Assembly: GCA_051294375.1 (NCBI GenBank)
Contig: CM119269.1
Coordinates: 16,022,690-16,086,689 of the forward strand
From: Paraspadella gotoi
Lineage: Eukaryota > Chaetognatha
Direction of reading: 5' to 3'
DNA length: 64,000 bases
The position numbers were made by a program, and so were the translations under genes. How positions within the stretch are numbered: the first letter of the stretch is position 1; each line of letters starts with the position of its first letter. This document shows, piece by piece, positions 51,324-64,000 of the stretch. The notes under the pieces are model-generated. The model made no database searches. It was not told the DNA's origin and worked only from the letters and a program-made list of their open reading frames with translations.

Positions 51324-51863
51324 CGGAGCAACTCTATAAGTCACTTTTCAGTCCGTCGGTCGGACGGACCGTCGGTATGACTATCCGTCGGTCTGTCCCT
51401 TTTTTCTATAGTTGGTTGCGCATTTGTTAAGACAAAAAAAACCTCAAATCTAAGGGACTGCTAGCGCCGCCTTCAGGAATTCCTAAAACTATAAGGTATA
51501 AAGACAGAATTTCGATGCAGTGCATGTCATAAAAACACGGGCGAAGAAAGTTTTTTAGTCATGTCATGTCATCTCATATCATATCATGTGATCAAAGAGA
51601 AATACACGTGAAAAAAACAGTCACTGCTGCGCAACACATTGGAATTATCGTTCTTGTTTTTTTAAATAGTGTTTTTAATTTTAATTATTTTTAATCGATT
51701 TCGACGATAATAAGACAGAAAATAGTAAAGTATAAAAATAACGGAAAAAAATATAAAAAATAAATATAAAAAGAAAAAGAAAAAGGATTTTAAAGATAAA
51801 AATTCGAAAGAGCGAAACAATTGGGTTGGAAATCTGAAAAGAGAGGCTCGTCGCCTATCGGCC

Positions 51864-52180
51864 NNNNNNNNNNNNNNNNNNNNNNNNNNNNNNNNNNNNN
51901 NNNNNNNNNNNNNNNNNNNNNNNNNNNNNNNNNNNNNNNNNNNNNNNNNNNNNNNNNNNNNNNNNNNNNNNNNNNNNNNNNNNNNNNNNNNNNNNNNNNN
52001 NNNNNNNNNNNNNNNNNNNNNNNNNNNNNNNNNNNNNNNNNNNNNNNNNNNNNNNNNNNNNNNNNNNNNNNNNNNNNNNNNNNNNNNNNNNNNNNNNNNN
52101 NNNNNNNNNNNNNNNNNNNNNNNNNNNNNNNNNNNNNNNNNNNNNNNNNNNNNNNNNNNNNNNNNNNNNNNNNNNNNNNN
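51864..52180. other. Assembly gap, 317 N
   Basis: Starts within the CGGCC minisatellite. The left version fills it with about 465 bp (36436-36900), including the minisatellite and a CT tract. Confidence 0.99.
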
Positions 52181-53072
52181 AGGGGGTTGTTGGGATATGG
52201 GCTGGATGAATGATTGGCGATGTTGGTTGCGATGTTGTTAAAGATGAATGAAAAAGAAAAAAATATGGCGGGAACTTTCTCAAATTTCGTCATTGACAAA
52301 GTTTTTTAACTTCGCATCGCTGATGACGAGTTCCTTTTTTGATCCCGTCTTTCAAAACAGTTTTCTTTTACGAAAATGGAGATTTATAGTAAAGATAATC
52401 CAACATAAGTCGTTTGCAATATTGAGACCTGACAGGAAGGAAACGCAAAATCCAAAAAAAATTTTATTACTTGAATTTTAAAACTGTAACTAGTTCAGAT
52501 AAAAGTGATAAACAATGTTTATGAAACATTTTAGGAAACAAATTCTAGACAGCATTTTGCGAAATGCATAGGGGTATTGCCTTGCGGCATACTTACATAT
52601 AAAATTTAAAATTTAAACTAAAAGGCATACCCATTGAAAACTCGTTAGGAGTCATCGCCCTTTATCGCTGCCACTATTGCTTGACCTCTTTTGCTCTCTC
52701 CGAGTTTGGGCGAAGAAATTTTCTCATCTGATTCGATGAAGAAGGACAAAGATTGATGAGAAAACCCTTCAGGCTTTAAACTTGGATTCTCTTCTTTTCC
52801 TTTCTTTTTTTTTCGAAGAAAAAAAGGAAAGAAAGAAGCGAAATGACTAATACAAAGAGTTTAAGGGTTTTAGGAGTATTTGTGTCCTTAACCTTTCTAC
52901 TATCTCTCTCTCTCTCTCGTTCTCTCCCTTTCTCTCGCTCTCGCTCCGTCTCTCTCCACCACGTGACGCATCAGTGGTCGATGGCGCGGGCAGAAGCGGC
53001 CAGAAAAGCGGCAACCGAATGCCGCTGCTCCAATTCTGTCCATCACTGAGCCTCGCAGTTCGTTGGCTTTCG

Positions 53073-53203
<131 letters not shown>

Positions 53204-55100
53204 TTCGATATGAATGATATTCAATTCTCTTTTTCGCTTTCTCCTTCGGTCGGTGCCATTTGGATTTTCGAGCTGCAGATATTCTCAGTTGAATCGAGGA
53301 GGAGTCGCGCTTCTCGTCCTCGACGATTGAGGTCGCCAGTCGTTTCTCTTCTCCGCCGCCGGTTGAGGATTCGGTCGACCTTTCGGGGGTCGAAGTGAGA
53401 ATCCGACAAAAGAGCAACGGGGGACGGATTAGATTGATTCACCACCCCGGATGTAGTAGTTTTGTTTGGGGTCTTCTGAGATTTGGGATGTGAAACGAAA
53501 TTTTGGCTTTCCTAAAAACGTTTGTACGCGCTTTCAGGTAATTAAAGGCTTAAAAACATTATTTTAATATCCTAAAATTGATGGACTTTTTTTCCAGGGT
53601 GGGTGAGACATTGCAGGTATCATTTTTTACTGAGTTTTTAAAACTTTTAAAACTTCTTCGAAATTAAGACGCAAAAGCGCGAATTAATTTTACAACCATT
53701 GATACTTTGGCTTCCTAATTATTTTAAAAAGTAAATCAACCTTCTCTCGTCTAAATTTCTATATTTTTAATGTACTGATGTTAACTTGCTAGTCATGAAA
53801 CTTTTCGTTAATTATTCAAACCTACTATAGTAAAAAACGAACTAAGAGTTAAGTGTGAAAGTGACTGACTTTTTTACTTTTCTGAAAAATCACAAAATAA
53901 AGACGAAAGTTTACATCGGAAATTGAGATCCTTTTTTAATTCCAAAACCATCTACGGGTGTCGGCGTCGGACACTTTATTCAGAAAAAAAAACTCGGATG
54001 AAAATTCATGAAAAAAATAAAAAAATTATAAGATGACAACGAAAGCTCCAGAGAAAACCAAATTATATTTTTATTGAATAAAAAAAAAACATGACTGGCG
54101 GTGAAAAAAAAAACAAAACAAAAAAAACGAAACTGATTTCATGGGGGAAGGAATTGAAATAGAGAAGTAAAACGATTAACGATCGATGAGAAAAAGAGAA
54201 GTAATATAGAGAAGAAATTTGGTTAATCATTGATGACTTTCTTGGTGTGGGGATCCTCGGCTGAATTAGCACCTTCTGCGTGCCGAGCCGGTCGCCCCGT
54301 GTGCAAACGCCTCTTGGAGAGAAGTGGGGGGGGGGGTTGCAGGATAAAACTGAGAATCTTTAGCTCAATTTAAAATAGACTAAGATTTAAAGCGTTCGTC
54401 ACACGAGGCAACGGCAGATACAGTAAGAACGCCAAGAACGCCCCCCGCCACAAAGTCAAAAAATGTAAAAAAATTCATGATTTTGTTTTTTTTTTTTTTT
54501 AAGTTGGATGAGACTCATTTGGGATCGAGGGAAAGAAAGAAAAAAGTATAAAACGAATTAATATCGAATTAGAAAAAAAAAAAATAAAAAAAAAAAAGAT
54601 CTGCGATCGAAATCGGTTCTTTTCGTCGATTCGCGATGTCAAACGACTTTGGTCAAAATGTCAAGCGTCCGTCGTCATCTGTCATTTGTTATCCGTCCAA
54701 CGAAAAGAATCGAATTCGTCTTTTGTTTACGTTTTTCAATTTTTGTTGTTGTTAAGATGAAGAGCGGAGGTAGAAACGGGGTGTGTGCTCAAGACCCGAT
54801 AAAAACAACCGAACTAAATTAGGGTAGTCTCCGATGTTGAAGCGATTCACGTACGAAACTTGACTTGATTTTAAACAAAATTCTATATCGTAATATATTA
54901 AAGATTTATAACGTTTTCGTCCAGAATCGCTCTCACTCGGGAAAACACGTTTAAAAAAAATGTTTTTAAAATTCGAAACAGTCACATGTTAGACGATGAA
55001 GGCAAAACGCAGGGACGAAAATTGGTCTGGTTTTATTTTTTGTACTTTTTTTTTAAAAAAGAAATTCTGAGATGAAGGGGAAAAAATGGAAATTTTCGTA

Positions 55101-55229
<129 letters not shown>

Positions 55230-56115
55230 CATCTCCAAAAGACGCATTAAAATTTAGGTTTCTCTGGCAGCAAAATTCGAAGAACATGAAAAAATGATTA
55301 TACTCTAATTTCTAAGCTAATCGTAAAAAATTAACTGAACAACGTGATCTCGGGGGAGGGGGAGAAACATGAATTGGTTCGCTACAAATTTAACTTAAGT
55401 ATCACTTTTAAAGTTACAATCGTTATGACCAGACTGGGTTTCCAGGGCGAATTAGAAATGAAATAATACGAGTTGCCAAGAAATTAACATATTTAGCCTG
55501 TTTTTTTTTTCTTTCTAAAATTTTTTTTCTGTTAGAAATAATTTTAAAAAATGGAAATACAGTAATTTCTAGGCGTCGTAGCACGGTATAAAAAAAATTT
55601 TAAACGTAAACAATGATGGTTATAACACGAATTCGCGAGAAAAAAAAAAGTAGAGAAGAGATATATTGCATTTCCCCGTCTCTCTCTAAATATATTTAGG
55701 CAAAAAAAAAAAGTACTTTTAAAGGTCCTGCGAAAAGAAGACACGAGATAAAAATTGATAAAAAAAAATAAATTAAATAATTTTTTTAAATTAAAAAAAA
55801 GTAATGTCCAAGTTCGTACAAAAACGGAAATAACTATGACATCGTACAAGCTTATTATCAATAGTAATTATTTGATATTATTCAAATTGTTATCATACAA
55901 CAAGAGGGAAAGTAAATACAACATATCTTTTTGTTGGTTTGTTTGTTTGTTTGTTTTTTTACAAAGCAGAATATTCTACACGGAATTTTAGACTCTTTAG
56001 AGTCTGTTTTGTTTTCTGGGTTTTTTTTTGTTGTTTTTTTTTTTAATAATAAAATCACACTAGCGACAGAAAAAAGGGAAGGGGGGACATGATAATGGAC
56101 TGCGATGAAAACGAT

Positions 56116-56118
56116 AGT

Positions 56119-56174
<56 letters not shown>
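56116..56174. repeat. (GAT)n microsatellite
   Basis: About 19 GAT triplets. His- and Ile-run reading frames here are shadows of this tract. Confidence 0.96.
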
Positions 56175-58371
56175 TTGTGAGTGGTGAGGCTCGATGATGC
56201 TTATGGGATAATTGACGGGGATGACTTTTTTGTCATTTACGACCTCGAAAAGTAGAAGAAAGCGATGAAGAGCGACGATCGTAACGACGATGATGACATG
56301 ACATAATGACATGATGACATGATGACTTGCCGATGATTGGAAAAGGGAGATGTACACGCCCCAAGTATCTCTCTCATTTTGCAGGGAGCAACCGACATTT
56401 TTTTTGGTCGAGAGGGCGTCGTGGTTTCGGTTTAGTTACGAGATTTTGTTTTGTGAATTGCGAGCAAAATCTTGCGACGGAAGAGTCAACGTCGTTATTT
56501 AAAAAAAAAATATATATATATAATTATACGCTTAAATCTGGATTTTCAATAAAAAATTGTGGTTATAAGGATTACCAACGTGGGCTCAAAAGACAAAACC
56601 CCATTCGCCTATGAACAATACAATACTTAGCAAGAATTACCGAAGTATTTATCTGGGGTTTTATCGTTTAATACTCACGTATATATCTTACGTAATAGCA
56701 AGAAGTTTTGAAAATACCTTAATATACTTAACATTAAAATTCTTAATTATTTCCGAGGTCATCCCATCGAAGGTTCAGTGTAGCCAAGTCGTCGTCTCCG
56801 TCAACAACTCTTTTTCCCCTTCGACGGACGTTAACTTTTATAATATGAACCTAAATCTTTATAATTGTTTTTTTTTTCATTATTAAGCCTATATAACGCC
56901 GGCTTGAACTTCCACGCTTGTATCATTACACTTAACTACCCTGTTTAGTGTTTCATTTTATTATTTTATTCTTTTCTGGTTTTTTTCTCATATTTTGTCA
57001 CCAAGTCTTTACATATTTTGTTGATGTTCTTTTTTTTATCGTTCGTTTCGTCTTTTTTTTTGTTTGATTCGCGAACGCGTCTCGCCAGATGTCGCGAGCG
57101 TGGACACTGGACACGGCTATAAGGGGCGGTTGGTGACTGGGGAACGTGGCGACGCTGATAGCGTGGATGTAACGAAGGCGGTCGTGGACAATTCCGCTCA
57201 TCGAGAACCAATCGAGACTTGGGGGACCTTTCATATTTTTTGAGTGGGACGGAGATGTGTTTGAGAGAGAAGGTCAGCCGATCGAGGCGCGACTCTTTCG
57301 AAAAATGGGGGAGAGGAGGGGGAGAGGCAGTGATTGCTTCGAAGGGAAGGGGGGGGGAATTGGATCGAAAGGTAGCGAGTTCGAAACCTAGCGCCGTTTT
57401 GTTTTTAACACCGCACGTTTTTGTTTATATATTTCCTTGTTTGTCAATTGATCAACAGTTTATTTTCACAAACAATGCATGATAAAATCGTGCGAGTGCC
57501 TCGAAAAGGGGATCGGCGAATGAAGAGGGCGCTCTTGGATCGAGGCGCTTTGCCCTCTCGACGGGCAGGAGGCGGCCAGCCTGGAACAGAGCCCCTGCCC
57601 GCTTTGAAGTGAGAAAAGGTTTTCGTAAGAGTAATAAAAACAAGTCGGACTCAACTGCGTCCGAAACGAAAAACCCGGAGAGGGACAAAGTTGTCCCAAC
57701 GATTTATTTTGCGCCGAGGACAAAGGCCGATCCCTTTTTTTTGGGTCGGCTGACCCATCCCTCGGTTTGAGGGTTTGTCTCGTACCAACCTCTGCTATCG
57801 AAAGATTGATCTAATTTTTTTGAAAGGGGATTTTATTTGAAAGACTTTTTTTTTGTATCCAGGAAACGAACTTTTGGCTTAAAAAGTGTGACAGTGTTTG
57901 TTGCTCGGAATAAAAAATCGTACAAGTAATTCTGAGTAAGACTAGAATAGTTGGTAAACGGACCGGATCCAAATTCGCTTTGGTGTCTTCTTCTTTTTGA
58001 AAAGGGGGATAAAAAAATTGAAAACCTGTTTTTTTTTTTCCTTTTTGTTGTTTTTTAAAAAAAAACAAAGGTAATCGTTCTTTGGAAGAACCTCTTTTGT
58101 AGAAGGGACAAAGGGACACAAGCTGTTATTTTTTTTTTTTTTTTTGTCTACTCTTTTGTTTTCTAAGATCAATGACAATGACGCTAACGAAATTTCTCAA
58201 CTACGAGGAAAATAAAAATGGTCAGAGAAAATATTGCGGGATTCGAACAGAATCGCGAGTCGCCAAGGCCGATGCTTTATATATTTAATGTCATAAAAAC
58301 TATAGTAATTTCGTCAGGAAATGTTTTTTTTTTTTTAGGTTATTTACCCTCTCAACGAATTATGAATGAAT

Positions 58372-58377
58372 TTTATT
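58372..58377 (-). promoter_or_regulatory. Possible svp polyadenylation signal AATAAA
   Basis: TTTATT on the plus strand is AATAAA on the svp strand, about 630 nt after the svp stop. It is the first exact AATAAA I see downstream of the gene. More distal copies follow (for example near 57706 and 57832), so the site in use cannot be fixed from sequence. Confidence 0.3.
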
Positions 58378-58401
58378 CCCGATAATTTTTTTCCTATTTT
58401 T

Positions 58402-58667
58402 AGAAAGAAAAACCTAAAACGCGCGTTGGCGAAAGGAAATTCTGCCAGAATCTGTTTGACGCATAAAGAACCCGAGCGGAGAGAAAACATCGACGTCAGA
58501 TAAGATCGAGTTTTATGCAGTAAAAAAAATTACTTTTTTTTAAAAGAAAGTAATGATAACAAAACATGTCATTTATCCCGAAAATCGGTAATATGATTCG
58601 ATGACTGCGACAAAATCACGTGAGAGAAGAAAGGACTGAAGAGTAACAATCGAGGTTGGTATGAAGG

Positions 58668-58746
<79 letters not shown>

Positions 58747-58813
58747 AGGTAACGGGTTGACGGGAGGGAGGTAAGTTTTGTAACCGAAGCACCTGGAGGA
58801 AGGGGGAGGGGGG
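58402..58813. other. svp downstream region / probable 3' UTR with GA tract
   Basis: No open frame is seen. An interrupted GA run lies at 58669-58742 (CT on the svp strand). If the AATAAA at 58372 is used, this is 3' UTR. Confidence 0.45.
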
Positions 58814-58833
58814 CCCCCCCCCGAAGGGGGGGG
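58814..58833 (-). other. C8-UUCG-G8 hairpin in svp 3' region
   Basis: On the svp-sense (minus) strand the sequence reads eight C, then TTCG, then eight G. RNA from it would form an eight-base-pair all-GC stem closed by a C(UUCG)G tetraloop, one of the most stable RNA hairpins. It begins 19 nt after the second in-frame stop. A further six C follow the G run and could compete for pairing. Homopolymer lengths may be imprecise in this assembly. Confidence 0.6.
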
Positions 58834-58852
58834 TGGTTGAGAAAAGGAGACG

Positions 58853-59005
58853 TCAATCGTCGTCGCCGGAACAGCGGCCGAAGCGACCGTCGCTGTTCCC
58901 GATGCTGTTGCTGCCGCTGATGCTGTTGCCGTTGCTGCAGCGGGCGTCGACGATGTGGTTGTCGGGCGGCGACGAATGGGCGTCGGGCGAGGGTCGGGAT
59001 GTCTG
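58853..59005 (-). other. In-frame 50-codon open extension downstream of the svp stop (possible readthrough or alternative C-terminus)
   Basis: After the svp TGA (59006-59008) the same frame continues for exactly 50 codons to a second TGA at 58853-58855. 44 of the 50 codons end in G or C, against 25 of 44 in the terminal exon itself. The predicted peptide is rich in Ser, Asn, Gly and Asp, with a core NGNSISGSNSIGNSDG. The first stop is TGA followed by CAG; TGA-C is the leakiest stop context known in insects. Alternatives are a chance open frame in an AGC/AAC triplet-repeat-derived stretch, or use of the AG at ATGACAG as an alternative acceptor. Coding status is inference only. Confidence 0.35.
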
Positions 59006-59871
<866 letters not shown>

Positions 59872-60370
59872 ATTCTTCGACGATCCTGGATCCAAGTTGA
59901 AATCCCGAAATCCGTTAATGAAAGAGGAATTAGAGAGACGCAACACAAGGAACAACAAAAACACTCAGACTCACACGAAAAAGGGAATAAATAAACAGGA
60001 AAAAAAAAGGGAAGGGGGAAGACGAGGATTCGTGGCAAAGACTTTTTCAAACAGCGCGAGGATAAAGAAAAAAAAAAAAGGTTTATCGATTCGTTTAAAT
60101 GAATTTGTAGTGAGATCCTCGAACAAGAATCCCCTTATAATCCCTGCCTGTGGCTCGAAAGGAATTTTGAGTCCAAACAAAACAACATTGAAGACTCTCG
60201 AGCGCTGTAACGGGAGAAATGGGAATGAAATGAACAAAAAGGGAAAATGAGGGAGAGAGAATTAGAGAAGTACAGAGTGAGCGATGGAGAGAGAGGAGGA
60301 TGATTGTGATGATTGTCTTATTTTGGTCTGAGGCATCCTATTTTTTTTTTCATATTACCGGAAGAAGAGA

Positions 60371-60371
60371 C

Positions 60372-60455
<84 letters not shown>

Positions 60456-60873
60456 TAGAAGGCAGGTGCGGAAATATAATCGTAACGTTCAAAATCGGCC
60501 CTTTTTTTTCATTCTCTTGTCTACCCGTCGATTCAAATCCTATTTTCTGTCATTTTCTCTTTCGTTCGAAACTCTCCCTCCTCTTCTTCCTCTTCCTCCT
60601 CCTCCTCCTCTTCTTCCTCTTCCCCCTCCTCCTTCTCTTCCTCCTCCCCCAGGAAGCAACAAGATGCGATTAGCGATATTTTTTCGTCGTTTATATTTGC
60701 TCTTACGATTTTCCCTTTTTCTTAGTCGACGCCAAAAAAAAAGGACTTTTGTCAAAATGTTGAGCTTCTTACATCGAAATATCACGCGTCTTACCATGCG
60801 TAATTTTAATTGTCAATCTCCTCCTCCTTTTCCTCTTCCTCCTCCTCCTCCTCCTCCTCCTTCTCCTCCTCCT
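60371..60873. repeat. GA tract and two CCT/CTT tracts in svp intron
   Basis: GA at 60371-60450, CCT/CTT at about 60573-60652 and CCT at about 60817-60873. Confidence 0.9.
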
Positions 60874-61759
60874 CCATCACTAATCTTTCCGTTCGATAAA
60901 AAAGAAAGAGTCCATGTTTTGTCAAAAACTGTACACAGTCTAAGCTCCTTTAACTCTAGACGCCCCTGAAAAAGTAATGCCCGCCTTTTCAAGAAAAGAC
61001 GACGGGGTAAGGGTTGAGCAAAAGGTCGGTCGGGTGAGGATCGGGTGAGGATCAGGGGCGGCGGAGAGAGAGACATTGGGGGCGGGGCCTTAGGCCGCAG
61101 GGGGGCAGAGCTCGGCGAGTCGCGGGATTGAGACACCTTCTTTGTTATGCCAAATCCTTCGCGATCCGACTCTTCTCTCCTCATTTAAATACTTTTTAAT
61201 CACGAAGGATTTTTTTTTATTCAGGTGAGTGAGTGTGTGTGTGAAATAGAGAGAGCGTGTAACGAGTGTGCGTGCGAGGGTGTATGTGTAAAGTGTGAGA
61301 GTTCGGTTTAGCTTCTTTTTTTTTAGATTAAACGAGTGAATGTTACTTTTATTTTCGTGTTTTGTTTCGTTGAAAGAAATATACGTATAAGAAACGAACC
61401 TTCACCGCAAAAATAAGTACGAAAAGGAAAAATCTTAACAATCGCAATAACTACAACGACAACAACAACAACGATAACAAAAACAGACGGGCGAAGAGGG
61501 ACGTTTTCCCTCGTGATCCACCAATAGTTTTTAACGGCGTCGAGAAAGTGACCTTAATAAAATATGACGATAAAAAAGGAAGAAAAGAGGATTTAGTTTC
61601 GACAAAATGGGTTTTAAAACTTGCCGCCCCGCCCCCCCCGTCCTGAGCTGTCCCCCCCTCCCCTTGTGCCAATCCCCCCCCCCGCCTCCCCAAATGGCAA
61701 TACGGTGGGAATAAGGGGGGAGAGGAGAAGGAGTGGAGGAATAAGGAACAGTGGAGAAA

Positions 61760-61762
<3 letters not shown>

Positions 61763-61852
<90 letters not shown>
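61763..61852. repeat. (GA)n microsatellite in svp intron
   Basis: An uninterrupted GA run of about 90 bp. Confidence 0.97.
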
Positions 61853-61855
<3 letters not shown>

Positions 61856-62451
61856 CGAACCAAGTGCTCCATTTCAAATCATTATCCTTTAAAATCCAGT
61901 TTAATCTCGAAATAAACAAAATACGGTTTTCGCCTTAGTTTTTTTTTCGGCTACTGGGTTCACTATAGTTGATGTATCAAGGAGAGATAGACTTTGACTA
62001 AACTATAATATAATTATGATATAATAGTGATAAATTATTATATAATAATAATAAGATATAATGAAAATTTGCAAATTACTTGTTTCACTATTTTTCATTT
62101 TTCTATTTTAATATTTTGATATTTTTATGAAGGATTTAGTATTTAATCTATATTATTTATTCAAACATATATTGCTTTCTTTTTTAAAAATGTTTTATTT
62201 ATCTAATAATACAATTTGGGAAGGGGAAGTCAGTGTTGTCTTCTGGAAATAGAGGGAGCATCTATACAACACATAATACACATAATAAGATATAATATAA
62301 TTATTCAAGGTTCAATCGCGAAACTTTATTTTCTGTATGAAAATTTAAACCGTTGCTCTTTTTTTTTCTCCACCGGCCGCTTTTCTCTCGACAGAAGAAG
62401 TAAAGCTGCTCTTTTACATTTTTCTTTTCTCCCGCTCTCTTCTCCCTCCCC

Positions 62452-62506
62452 CTTTCCTCCCTTTCCTCCCTTTCCTCCCTTTCCTCCCTTTCCTCCCTTT
62501 CCCCGT
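62452..62506. repeat. Tandem TTTCCTCCC, about 6 units
   Basis: Nine-base units repeated head to tail in the svp intron. Confidence 0.85.
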
Positions 62507-62764
62507 TCCCCTCTTTCCTTTTTGCCGAAAAAAAAAATGTCTTGAGCTTTTCTCCACGACTTTTGGGCCTCAGTTCACTTTTGGCTGAAAAAAAAAGAGA
62601 GGCAAAAAAAATAGAGAGGAAAAAGAAAAGAAAAGAAAAGAGAGGAAGCGAAGGAGGAAACGAGTGGAATTGCTTTTAGTAGGGGCCTTTGGGGACCGAT
62701 GAAGAGGAAGAAGGGGAAAGAAGAGAGGCGAGGCTAGAGAGGGGAGGAAGATAGTTTAATAAAA

Positions 62765-62765
<1 letters not shown>

Positions 62766-62849
<84 letters not shown>

Positions 62850-62859
62850 AAGAGAGATA
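62766..62859. repeat. (GA)n microsatellite in svp intron
   Basis: A GA run with a few interruptions. Confidence 0.93.
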
Positions 62860-63109
62860 ACTTCTCGCTCCATATTTCTTTTAAAACTTAGCTTTTTTTC
62901 TCTCGCCCGGGCGTTTTTTTTACCCTTCGTTTTTCTTTCCTTTTCATTCTTTCCTTCCTCACTTCTCTTTTCCCCTCTTCTTCTTCCCCTCCTCTTTTTC
63001 CCCTTACCCTCATCTGCAGCTAAATTCACTTAAAATTCCCGGGTTCATCATTTTTCTGACAAAAGGACATCGCGAACCGAAAGAGAAGCGTCCGCGCCTT
63101 TTCTTCCGT

Positions 63110-63186
63110 ACCTCCTTTCGACCTAACCACTCCCCCCTTCCACAGCCCTCCTTTCGACCCTAACCACTCCCCCCTTCCACAGCCCT
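63110..63186. repeat. Tandem duplication, unit about 37 bp
   Basis: CCTCCTTTCGACC(C)TAACCA followed by CTCCCCCCTTCCACAG occurs twice in a row, differing by one C. Confidence 0.9.
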
Positions 63187-63236
63187 CTGTTCCGACAGGG
63201 GCATGAATAGTGTTTCGATTATTGTTAGCGTCATAG

Positions 63237-63283
63237 CCGTCGTCGTCGTCGTTGTCGTCGTCGTCGTCGTTATCGTCGTCGTT
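63237..63283. repeat. (GTC)n triplet tract
   Basis: GTC triplets with a few GTT/ATC variants. Confidence 0.9.
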
Positions 63284-63630
63284 GCTTTTTTCCTTGCGTT
63301 ATTCATCCAGAAGATGGAGTTATAACTGCGAAGCTGTTTTTTGACGACAATGTTGCTGAAGTTTCGACTAGTGGTTTCGGTATAGTTATAATCCAAACTC
63401 TCGAGGCAAATGGTCATTATATTTTTTCTAATTTTAATTTACTACTTAATTAAGAACTCAAAATATTTAATTTTTTATAAAGAAATTTAACACAGCTGTT
63501 TCGCCAAGTTATTGTCTACTCCCTAGTATGGTTTAACAGTGACACCAAGTTATCCCTAATAATATTGCTGCCTTGCTAATTTGGATCGACAGCCGCCTTT
63601 ATTTCAAGAATTATATTTATTTCTCTTCCA

Positions 63631-63672
<42 letters not shown>

Positions 63673-63853
63673 GCTCTTCTCATTCTCTCTCTCCTCATCT
63701 CTCTCCATCTGCCTCGTCTCTCTCTCTCATTATCTCCTCTCACACCAATCTCCGCTCTTCAACAGTCTATAGTCCAATTAATTTTTTCGGCCGTCACTCG
63801 AGCCAATTAAATCGGACACCCAATCAAAAAGTCCGCAGAGACGACGAAAAAAA

Positions 63854-63914
63854 GGTGGGGGGGTGGGGGGGGGGGAGAAAAAGAGTGGGGGGGGGGTTTG
63901 GGGGGGGAGAAAGG
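63854..63914 (+). repeat. G-run cluster (G-quadruplex potential)
   Basis: Five or more runs of at least seven G on the plus strand separated by short A/T spacers. The plus strand is the template strand for svp. Confidence 0.7.
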
Positions 63915-64000
63915 GGAGAATGGACGATGAAAATATAAGACTTGAAGCAAGAGGAGAGAAGGAAAGGGAATGGAAAATTGGTCCCGCGAGAAAAATCAAT

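Overview
The window reads as arthropod, most likely insect, nuclear DNA. It contains nuclear-type tRNA genes with their own pol III terminators, GT-AG introns, and the last two coding exons of a COUP-TF nuclear receptor orthologous to insect seven-up (svp). The abundance of CpG and of (GA)n and (GAC)n microsatellites would suit a hymenopteran, but that is inference. Protein-coding content is very low: svp is the only protein gene I can defend. It enters from beyond the right edge on the minus strand (exons 59472-59613 and 59006-59141), so nearly all of the rest lies downstream of svp.

Layout. 1-2330: promoter-like motifs, a short motif seen in both orientations, then a GC-rich unidentified stretch. 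2356-7900: mostly AT-rich, with a minisatellite (3488-3655), a G-free telomere-like satellite (4690-5320) and a fold-back element (5825-6530). 7970-14700: microsatellites, a tRNA-derived SINE and an assembly duplication around a 25-N gap. 14844-15544: four tRNA genes (Val, Ile, Ala, Asp). 15545-20440: triplet and GA/CT repeats and a tRNA-like relic. 20444-28520: one ~4 kb sequence present twice. 28770-43007 and 46510-58401: two versions of one region, separated by an orphan AT-rich 2.9 kb segment. 58402-64000: the svp 3' end, its two exons and its upstream intron.

Assembly caveat. Four N runs are exactly 25 long, three of them sit beside near-duplicate flanks, and most repeated copies differ by single-base indels. 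One 2,602-bp block is letter-for-letter identical at two places 17,749 bp apart. The simplest reading is that noisy long-read gap filling duplicated sequence, so the real locus may be roughly 20 kb shorter.

Most interesting biology. The svp stop codon is TGA followed by C, and an in-frame 50-codon extension follows in which 44 codons end in G or C. A C8-UUCG-G8 hairpin lies just after the extension's own stop. Together these make a candidate stop-codon readthrough or alternative C-terminus of svp.
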